A DNA stretch of 29,503 nt from contig URTD01000005.1 in NCBI GenBank assembly GCA_900550735.1, forward strand, positions 1 to 29,503. The letters are read 5' to 3'. This stretch comes from an uncultured Collinsella sp. GTDB taxonomy: Bacteria; Actinomycetota; Coriobacteriia; Coriobacteriales; Coriobacteriaceae. The translations under genes were made by a program, and so were the position numbers. Positions within the stretch are counted from its first letter, which is position 1. The number at the start of each line of letters is the position of its first letter. Shown piece by piece: positions 24,170 to 29,503 of the stretch. Below the pieces are notes generated by a model, which saw only the letters and a program-made list of their open reading frames with translations, was not told the DNA's origin and ran no database searches.

Positions 24170-24200
24170 ATGTGACAAAGGGATTGTCCCTTTGTCACAT
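24170..24200. repeat. Perfect 14-bp palindrome, second copy of the TGTGACAAAGGG element
   Basis: ATGTGACAAAGGGA (24170-24183) and TCCCTTTGTCACAT (24187-24200) pair perfectly with a 3-nt loop. The arms match the element at 3281-3313 except for the end base and the loop. It lies between tex and the Gfo/Idh gene, upstream of the former and downstream of the latter. Confidence 0.85.
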
Positions 24201-24317
24201 GCCACTGCACAAAAGCCCCGCGGGCAGGAGGCTGCTCGCGGGGTAAAGAAGAGGGGATTGTTGGTGGCGGACCGAGGGGCTCGGCATGGGGTTTCTGCCG
24301 CGGTCGCTCTTAAGGCA

Positions 24318-25358
24318 TTACAGCTCGACGAGCTGGCCGGTCTCGGCGGCCTCCTTGATGGCGTTGAGAAGTGTGAGCGTCTTAACGTTGTCGGCGGGGG
24401 TCACGACGGGCTCGACCTCGCGACGAACGACCTTCACAAAGTGCTTGAGCTGCATCTTGTGCGGCAGTGCCGGATCGACGGCCGGAATCTCCATCTGCAG
24501 CGGCTTGTGCCAGTTGGAGGCGCCGTCGTAGGAGAACTGGTGCAGGCGGGGCAGCGACAAGGCGCCTAGGGTTCCGCCGATAAAGTAGGCGTCGGCGTCG
24601 AAGGGGCGGTACTGCGGATCCTCGCGAGCGGTTGCCTCCCAGTTCCAGGGGCTGGCGGTGGCGTCGGAGATGGTCATGCTCGCGAGCGCGCCATCGGCAA
24701 AACGGACGTTGACCACGGCGGAGTCCTCGGTCTCAAAACCGCGGGCGGCGCTGGACTGCATGCCCTGGACGGCAACGGGCTCGCCCAGCAGGTAACGGAG
24801 CAGGTCGACGTCGTGCACCAGGTTGACCAGGATCGGGCCGGCACCCTTCTTGCGGCGCCACTCGACATCGAAGTACTCGTCGTTCTTATAGATCATGTAG
24901 TGGAAGCTCGATACGGTGAGCTTGCCCAGTTCGCCGGACTCGATGATCTCCTTGGCCTTGTTGACGAAGGGGTTGTGGCGACGGTGCTGGCCCACGAGCA
25001 CGGGCACGCCGGCGGTCTCGGCCTCGGCGGCAAAGGCCTGGGCATCCTCAAGGTCGTTGGAGATCGGCTTTTCGACCAGCGGCACGATGTTGCGTTTTAC
25101 AGCCTCGCGGGCAACGCCCAGGTGCAGGTCGTTGGGGGTGGCGATAATGACGGCCTCGGGCTTGACCTCGTCCATCATCTGGGCGGGGTCGGTGTAAAAC
25201 GGCACGCCGGCGGACTCGGCCGTGGCGCGGGCGCCCTCAAAGGCGTCGGCGATGGCGACGAGCTCGGCCTCGGGCTCCTCGGTGACAAAGCGGATGTGGT
25301 TGCGGCCCATGGCGCCGGCGCCGATAACGGCAATGCGGACGGGGTTGAGCTCGGACAT
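24318..25358 (-). CDS. Gfo/Idh/MocA-family NAD(P)-dependent oxidoreductase
   Basis: This 346-residue protein has the Rossmann motif VIGAGAMGRNHIRFV (about 10-24), the strongly conserved VEKPIS (about 94-99) carrying the catalytic-region Lys, and LVNLVHDVDLLRYLLGEP (about 176-193) with the conserved Asp and His pattern of inositol/glucose dehydrogenase-like enzymes. These enzymes oxidise or reduce sugars, inositols or related polyols. It is the last gene of a minus-strand set with an OFA transporter and an SDR dehydrogenase, 68 bp downstream of the transporter gene. ATG 25358 follows AGGAGT. The substrate is unknown. Confidence 0.93.
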   Translation of the reverse strand: MSELNPVRIAVIGAGAMGRNHIRFVTEEPEAELVAIADAFEGARATAESAGVPFYTDPAQMMDEVKPEAVIIATPNDLHLGVAREAVKRNIVPLVEKPISNDLEDAQAFAAEAETAGVPVLVGQHRRHNPFVNKAKEIIESGELGKLTVSSFHYMIYKNDEYFDVEWRRKKGAGPILVNLVHDVDLLRYLLGEPVAVQGMQSSAARGFETEDSAVVNVRFADGALASMTISDATASPWNWEATAREDPQYRPFDADAYFIGGTLGALSLPRLHQFSYDGASNWHKPLQMEIPAVDPALPHKMQLKHFVKVVRREVEPVVTPADNVKTLTLLNAIKEAAETGQLVEL

Positions 25359-25387
25359 TTCGACTCCTTAATACTGGTGGCGGTGGA

Positions 25388-25418
25388 ATGCGGCAAGGGG
25401 GCTGTCCTTTTGCCGCAT
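25388..25418. repeat. Imperfect palindrome between OFA transporter and Gfo/Idh genes
   Basis: ATGCGGCAAGGGG (25388-25400) pairs with CCTTTTGCCGCAT (25406-25418) using G-U pairs in the inner part. Layout and core (CAAxGGG...CCCTTTTG type) resemble the TGTGACAAAGGG elements, but the sequence differs. Its place inside a probable operon could lower expression of the last gene. Confidence 0.7.
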
Positions 25419-25426
25419 CGGTAAAA

Positions 25427-26683
25427 CTAGGCGGACTTCTTCTTGCTGTCGGAGACCATCATGTAGACGGTGAGCACGACGGCGATGGCGGCGATCACAA
25501 TGGCGCCGTAGAAGGACTGCTGGTAGGCGGCGCTGCCGGCCTCGGCGTGATACAGCACAGCGGTGATGGGCTGGCTGATCCAGGTGGAAGCGGCGTAGCC
25601 CAAAAACATGATGCCGTAGTTGACGCCGATGTTGCTGGTGCCAAAGGCGCCACCGGTGAGCGGCGGGTAGATGACGAGCAGAGCGCCAAAGCTAAAGCCG
25701 AGCAGGGCGAGCGCCACAAAGAACATGGCCTGCGTAAAGCTCATCGACATGATAACGAGGGCGACGATGGTGACGACAAGGCTGATGAGCAGCGACTTGT
25801 AGGCGCCGAGCTTGTCGATGATCTGGCCAAAGGACAGACGGCCAACCAGGTTGGCGCAGGTGTTGACGGAGACTACCACACCGCCGAGGGCGACGGCCGC
25901 GGCGCTCGTGGGGTCGGCGAAGAGCTGGACGGCGGCGATGGAGGCAACCTTGCCGACGAGCAGGGTGCCCGCGGTGGCGGCAAAGGCGAAGGTGACGATG
26001 AGGACCCAGAAGCGCGGGGTCTTGACCATCTCGCCCGGGGTGAGGTCACCGAAGGTGCCGGCGTGCGCGCCGCCCTTGGGGGCCTCGAAGCCCTCGGGCA
26101 GCCAACCGGCCTCGGGGGCCTTCAGGAACAGGGCGGAGGCGGCGATCGTCACAAAGAAGATGACGCCGAGCGCCTTAAGGGCGCCAAAGATGCCCAGGCT
26201 CGGGATGAGCAGCGAGGCGAGCACCGGGGACAGCACGGCGGGACCGGCGGTCGAAGCGGCCAGGGTGATGCCGGAGGCGAGGCCCTTCTTGTCGATGAAC
26301 CACTTTTGGCCAGTGGTGAGCGCCGGGTTGTAGCCCAAGCCGTTGCCGACAGCGGCGACGAGCGAGAACCACAGGTAGAACTGCCACGGCTCGGTGACGG
26401 TGCCGGACATGAACCAGCCCACGCCGTAGCACACGGCGGCGGCGATCACGACGTTGCGCGGGCCGATCTTGTCGGAGATGCGGCCGGCGAAGATGCCCGT
26501 CACGGCCATGATGGTCTGAAAGACCGGGAAAGCCCAAGTAAGGGCGCTGGACCACTCGGGGTAGACGGCGAGCAGGTTCTTGCTCACGACGGAATACAGC
26601 GCGATGGAGCTGATGAAGAACATGGTGACGCACGCGGCGGAAAGCACGACGGCGCGACCCTTGTTGGAGTTGCTGGAAGCCAT
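25427..26683 (-). CDS. OFA-family (oxalate/formate antiporter-like) MFS transporter
   Basis: This 418-residue membrane protein has about 12 helices. The family features are FAGRISDKIGPRNVVIAAAV (MFS loop motif between helices 2 and 3), GNGLGYNPALTTGQKWFIDK (the OFA-typical stretch around helix 5) and GRLSFGQIIDKLGAYK in the second half. Members exchange or take up organic anions such as oxalate, formate or lactate-like acids. Here it sits between two dehydrogenase genes, so it may carry their substrate or product. It lies about 64 bp downstream of the SDR gene. It starts at ATG 26683 and ends in a lysine-rich cytoplasmic tail (DSKKKSA). Confidence 0.92.
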   Translation of the reverse strand: MASSNSNKGRAVVLSAACVTMFFISSIALYSVVSKNLLAVYPEWSSALTWAFPVFQTIMAVTGIFAGRISDKIGPRNVVIAAAVCYGVGWFMSGTVTEPWQFYLWFSLVAAVGNGLGYNPALTTGQKWFIDKKGLASGITLAASTAGPAVLSPVLASLLIPSLGIFGALKALGVIFFVTIAASALFLKAPEAGWLPEGFEAPKGGAHAGTFGDLTPGEMVKTPRFWVLIVTFAFAATAGTLLVGKVASIAAVQLFADPTSAAAVALGGVVVSVNTCANLVGRLSFGQIIDKLGAYKSLLISLVVTIVALVIMSMSFTQAMFFVALALLGFSFGALLVIYPPLTGGAFGTSNIGVNYGIMFLGYAASTWISQPITAVLYHAEAGSAAYQQSFYGAIVIAAIAVVLTVYMMVSDSKKKSA

Positions 26684-26747
26684 TGGACTCTTTCTAATCG
26701 ATGCGGGGAGGAGTGGGCGTATCCGCGGGCCTCCCTGTCAGGTTGGT

Positions 26748-27629
26748 TTACTGGTCAGTCGGCTTGGCGACGCCGGACTCATCGGACCAAAGCTCGACAC
26801 CCTTGTTCTTAAGGTAGTTGTCGGCATAGGCGCGACGGCCGCCGGGCTTGGCGGTGAGGTCGCCCATCATGTTGGAGAAGCCGCCGTCGACCTTGATGGC
26901 GTCGCCGGTGGTAAAGTCCGAGCGCTTGGACGCCAGGAACATGACGGCGTTGGCGATATCGCTGACCTCGCCGATGCGACGCGTGGCGATCAGGCGGCTG
27001 CGGCTCTTCTCGACCTCGGGGTCGGCGTAGAAATTGGCCGACATCGGAGTCTTAACGAAGCAGGGCTCGACGCAGTTGGAGCGGACACCGTAGGGGCCCC
27101 ACTCGGCGGCGAGCATCTTGGACATCATGTTGACGCCCGCCTTGGTGGAGCTGTACACGCCCGAGAACGTCTCGGGGGAGTGGCTGGCAACGGTCGAGAT
27201 GTGCACCAGGCGACCCTGGCCGGCCTTGATCATCTCGCGACCAAAGCGCTGCGAGGTGATGAAGTAACCGGTGAGGTTGACGTTGATGACCTCGTTCCAG
27301 TCGGAGAGCGGCAGGTCTTCCATAGCTGCGAAGCGCAGGATGCCGGCGGTGTTGACGAGAACGTCGACGCGGCCGAAGTCGGCGATGGTGGCGTCAACGG
27401 CTGCCTGAACCTCGGCCTCGTCGGTGGCGTTCATCTTGTAACCCTCGGCGTGGATGTCAAACTCGGCAGCGAGGTCGGCGGCAGCGGCCTTGACCTTCTC
27501 CTCGTCCAGATCGAGCAGGACGACGTTGGCGCCATTGCGGGCGAACTCGCGGCAAATCTCGACGCCCATACCGCCGAGCGCGCCAGTCACGGCGCAGACA
27601 TCGCCCTCGAGCTTAAGCCAGTTGCTCAT
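26748..27629 (-). CDS. Short-chain dehydrogenase/reductase (SDR)
   Basis: The 293-residue protein is a classical SDR: cofactor motif TGALGGMGVEICREF (about 16-30), an acidic residue after the second strand (VVLLDLDEEKV) favouring NAD(H), NTAGI in place of NNAG, catalytic Ser in HISTVASHS, and Tyr and Lys in YSSTKAG. It ends with about 35 residues beyond the usual core (PGGRRAYADNYLKNKGVELW). It is the first gene of the minus-strand set and is divergent from the LysR gene, whose region holds three TTTxGCAGGT sites. The substrate is unknown; a sugar, polyol or hydroxy-acid is consistent with the neighbours. Confidence 0.93.
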   Translation of the reverse strand: MSNWLKLEGDVCAVTGALGGMGVEICREFARNGANVVLLDLDEEKVKAAAADLAAEFDIHAEGYKMNATDEAEVQAAVDATIADFGRVDVLVNTAGILRFAAMEDLPLSDWNEVINVNLTGYFITSQRFGREMIKAGQGRLVHISTVASHSPETFSGVYSSTKAGVNMMSKMLAAEWGPYGVRSNCVEPCFVKTPMSANFYADPEVEKSRSRLIATRRIGEVSDIANAVMFLASKRSDFTTGDAIKVDGGFSNMMGDLTAKPGGRRAYADNYLKNKGVELWSDESGVAKPTDQ

Positions 27630-27685
27630 AGGAACTTCCCTTCTTGTGCCTCCCTGTGGGTCGTTTCCATTAACCGACCCACGTG

Positions 27686-27813
27686 GTTTTCGCAGGTTAT
27701 CGTATGCTTTGCATTTGCGCAGGTGAATTGCATATTTGTTAGAATGGCGTTAACCGTAGGTTTACACTGTGCGATGCAGTTTATTCTCAATTGAGCGCGT
27801 GACCTGCGAAAAC
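27686..27813. promoter_or_regulatory. Candidate LysR operator region with three copies of a GCAGGT motif
   Basis: GTTTTCGCAGGT at 27686-27697 has an exact inverted copy, ACCTGCGAAAAC, at 27802-27813. A third variant, ATTTGCGCAGGT, is at 27713-27724. They lie in the divergent SDR/LysR region. A TAGAAT hexamer at 27740-27745 is a possible plus-strand -10. Confidence 0.5.
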
Positions 27814-27862
27814 AACCCCCTGTGGCACCATGCGGCCACGGGCGCGAAAACGGGAGATTGAC

Positions 27863-28741
27863 GTGTACGATCGACGACTTGAGGCCATATCGGCCGCCGC
27901 GGAGCTGGGAAGCTTCTCGCGTGCGGCGGCAAAATTGCGCGTGTCGACTCCGGCGCTCGTCAAGCAGGTGTCGGGCTTCGAGGCCGAGTTCGGCATCACG
28001 CTGTTCGAACGCTCGCACTCGGGCGTCAAGGTGACGCCGGCCGGCGCACTGCTGGTGGACGATGCGCGCTCGATCATGCGGCAGTCCGAGGACGCGCTGC
28101 GCCGTGCCCGGCGTGCGGCGGGCGATGGCGGTGCCGTGCGCCTGGGCGTGTCGATGATGTGTCCGGGGCGCCAAACGCTGTCGATGTGGACGGGCATCCA
28201 CGATCTGGAGCCGTCGCTGCGATTTGAGATCGTGCCGGTAAGCGACCTCTACGACGAGCGCGAGACAGTCATGCGCAGCTTGGGCCGCGAGGTCGATGTG
28301 GTGCAGTCGAGTTTTTCGACCCCGCGCTGGGGCGACACCTGTCAAAAGCTCCGCATTGTCAACGTGCCGTTTTATATCGACCTGCCGCGCACGAGCCCGT
28401 TGACGCGCAAGAATCGCATTACGGTCGCCGACTTGGAGGGTATGCGTCTGCGCGTACTGCGCCACGGCAACGACGCCATGGACAGCCTGCGCATCGACCT
28501 TTTGGCCGACGGCGGCGTGGACGTGATCGATGTGGATAGCTTCGACTTTGCGCTCTTTAACGAGGCGGAGGAAAAGGGCGATGCGGTGCTTACCTGCGGC
28601 GCATGGTCGGGCGTGCACCCGGCCTTTGTGGGCGTGCCGTTCCTGTGCGGGCGAGAGGTGCCGGTCTTTTTGCACTATCCGCTCGAGCCTACCCTCCAAG
28701 TACAAAAATTCGTCAACGCCATGGCTCAACTTCTCAACTAG
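27863..28741 (+). CDS. LysR-family transcriptional regulator
   Basis: This 292-residue regulator has an N-terminal winged HTH (RRLEAISAAAELGSFSRAAA, then LRVSTPALVKQVSGFEAEFG and ITLFERSHSGVKVTPAG). An effector-binding domain follows from about residue 90, where VRLGVSMMCPG begins the first strand. GTG 27863 is chosen because GGGAG lies about 8 nt upstream and because LysR proteins usually begin a few residues before this helix; ATG 27830 would add 11 basic residues. It is divergent from the SDR-OFA-Gfo/Idh genes and is their most likely regulator. It is the last gene with the high-GC style of the window. Confidence 0.9.
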   Translation: MYDRRLEAISAAAELGSFSRAAAKLRVSTPALVKQVSGFEAEFGITLFERSHSGVKVTPAGALLVDDARSIMRQSEDALRRARRAAGDGGAVRLGVSMMCPGRQTLSMWTGIHDLEPSLRFEIVPVSDLYDERETVMRSLGREVDVVQSSFSTPRWGDTCQKLRIVNVPFYIDLPRTSPLTRKNRITVADLEGMRLRVLRHGNDAMDSLRIDLLADGGVDVIDVDSFDFALFNEAEEKGDAVLTCGAWSGVHPAFVGVPFLCGREVPVFLHYPLEPTLQVQKFVNAMAQLLN

Positions 28742-28855
28742 CTCATTTGACTCCTTATAAATATCTCTGTATCCCATCCTTATCTCCCTTATTACTATAT
28801 TATGAAGCTATGCTTCATAATCATTATCTACACTCACTTTGCTCGGTAGTCTTTA
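28742..28855. other. Compositional boundary: AT-rich intergenic DNA with a perfect hairpin
   Basis: Immediately after the LysR stop the sequence becomes strongly AT-rich. ATTATGAAGC (28799-28808) and GCTTCATAAT (28812-28821) form a perfect 10-bp stem with a 3-nt loop, probably a terminator-like hairpin for the minus-strand genes beyond. No gene was found here. Confidence 0.65.
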
Positions 28856-29188
28856 TTATATCATAAATCCAATTACATAAATTGCAATCCACATACCGGC
28901 TGCAAGAAACGACAGCACAGTCGACATATATGGAAACAGCTTAAAAGACTCCTCCTCCCGAAGGCTCATCACTGCCAGTACCACAGCGACCAGTGCTACC
29001 AGCATAGAGGACACTCCTGCACTTCCAAGGTACATGCTTCCATTTCCGCCATGATGAAATGAATTTACAATTACATAAATAAAAATTGCAATCGAAAGCA
29101 CAGCCAGAATAAAAGCTACAATTCCCTTTTTTGACTGTGTCTTCTCTGTAAACTTATATCCGTATTTTCTACGTCTTCTCTGTGCCAT
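28856..29188 (-). CDS. DUF6142-like small membrane protein
   Basis: The 110-residue protein has a basic start (MAQRRRRKYGYKFTEKTQSK) and three to four helices: FILAVLSIAIFIYVIVNSF, then SMLVALVAVVLAVMSL, followed by EEESFKLFPYMSTVLSFLAA and a last helix. The RRRxYxFTEKxxSKKG opening with a later LREEESFKLFPY is, as I recall it, the pattern of a family common in Lachnospiraceae; its function is unknown. AT-rich codons differ sharply from everything left of 28,741. A VanZ-like gene lies upstream on the same strand, 73 bp away. Confidence 0.7.
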   Translation of the reverse strand: MAQRRRRKYGYKFTEKTQSKKGIVAFILAVLSIAIFIYVIVNSFHHGGNGSMYLGSAGVSSMLVALVAVVLAVMSLREEESFKLFPYMSTVLSFLAAGMWIAIYVIGFMI

Positions 29189-29261
29189 AATGATACCCTG
29201 CCACTCAAAATATTTTCAGTAATTACCTGATATAACCCGCAAATGCATTAAAATCTGCTTC

Positions 29262-29503
29262 TTACTTATTCACATTATTCTTTGCCTTTTCGTATCTTTT
29301 CCACAGATCAATCAGCCCTTTGTACACCAGATAACCAAGCAGTCCACCGATCGTGTTCAAAAACAGATCATCCACATCAAAACTACCCACCTTAAACACA
29401 AGCTGAAGCAGTTCCACAAGCAGACTCAGTTCAAAACTGTATAGCACCGTCATCCACACATTTCTGCATCTTTTTGAATAGATCGGCAAAAATGAACCAA
29501 AAG
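29262..29503 (-). CDS. VanZ-like family membrane protein, C-terminal part (cut by right window edge)
   Basis: The minus-strand frame is open to the window edge and reads FGSFLPIYSKRCRNVWMTVL, then SFELSLLVELLQLVFKVGSF and DVDDLFLNTIGGLLGYLVYK, ending KRYEKAKNNVNK. The GSFLP segment, the SxxVELLQ helix and DVDDLxxNTxGGxLGY are the VanZ-family hallmarks. VanZ itself gives low-level teicoplanin resistance, but most family members have no known function, so resistance should not be assumed. The N-terminal helix or helices lie outside the window. AT-rich composition matches the neighbouring DUF6142-like gene. Confidence 0.8.
   Translation of the reverse strand, partial: FGSFLPIYSKRCRNVWMTVLYSFELSLLVELLQLVFKVGSFDVDDLFLNTIGGLLGYLVYKGLIDLWKRYEKAKNNVNK

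Noticed and set aside
25388..26812. 474-codon plus-strand frame over the OFA transporter
   Set aside because: It is Gly/Asp/Arg-rich with no domain; it mirrors the hydrophobic transporter codons on the other strand.
26748..27629. SDR as a bile-acid hydroxysteroid dehydrogenase, given the likely gut origin
   Set aside because: The sequence does not resemble the Collinsella 7-beta enzyme I know, and the neighbours point to small polar substrates.
29262..29503. VanZ-like gene as evidence of glycopeptide resistance
   Set aside because: No other van genes are present, and most VanZ-family proteins have no link to resistance.
1..29503. CRISPR arrays, tRNA or rRNA genes, integrases and transposases
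   Set aside because: No regular spacer-repeat pattern, cloverleaf or recombinase motif was found on either strand by reading.

Overview
The window is mostly high-GC (roughly 60-65%) DNA. Its gene content and style (a PTS-rich sugar island, kup, a KdpD/KdpE-like pair, an OFA-family transporter, LysR and RpiR regulators, many long perfect palindromes between genes) suggest a gut actinobacterium of the Coriobacteriia, most like Collinsella. That assignment is by recognition only; no marker gene settles it. Two places do not fit: the left edge, where an LtaS/MdoB-type sulfatase runs in frame into the end of an AraC-type DNA-binding domain, and the right edge (about 28,745 onward), which drops abruptly to AT-rich DNA with genes typical of Lachnospiraceae-like Firmicutes. 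Both ends could be horizontal transfer, but assembly chimerism must be considered first. Layout: (1) 1-2193, minus: membrane phosphoglycerol-transferase-type enzyme, fused at its C-terminus. (2) 2406-3278: nitroreductase-like flavoprotein. (3) 3438-8119: potassium block with kup, a 56-residue membrane protein, a KdpD-like sensor kinase and a KdpE-like regulator broken by a frameshift. (4) 8213-10790, minus: rlmKL rRNA methyltransferase, broken by an apparent 19-bp duplication in its first SAM motif. (5) 10,800-20,320: a carbohydrate island of a different codon style (AGG arginine codons visible). It encodes a HAD phosphatase and an RpiR regulator (minus), then an MFS permease, class II ketose-bisphosphate aldolase, mannose-family PTS IIA-IIB-IIC-IID, aldo/keto reductase and HSL-type esterase (plus). 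(6) 20,400-20,666: remnant of a Cof-type HAD hydrolase. (7) 20,877-21,581: transaldolase-like aldolase, followed by a palindromic element flanked by a 19-bp direct repeat. (8) 21,963-24,110, minus: Tex. (9) 24,318-27,629, minus: Gfo/Idh/MocA dehydrogenase, OFA transporter and SDR dehydrogenase, with a divergent LysR regulator at 27,863-28,741. (10) 28,745-29,503: AT-rich segment with a DUF6142-like membrane protein and a VanZ-like protein cut by the window edge. How they may work together: in the island the PTS would import and phosphorylate a sugar, the aldolase would cleave a ketose phosphate without any kinase in the cluster, the reductase would deal with the released aldehyde, the esterase would strip acyl groups, the HAD protein would remove excess sugar phosphate, and RpiR would sense a phosphosugar. 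In the LysR block two dehydrogenases and one transporter look like a small catabolic module of unknown substrate.
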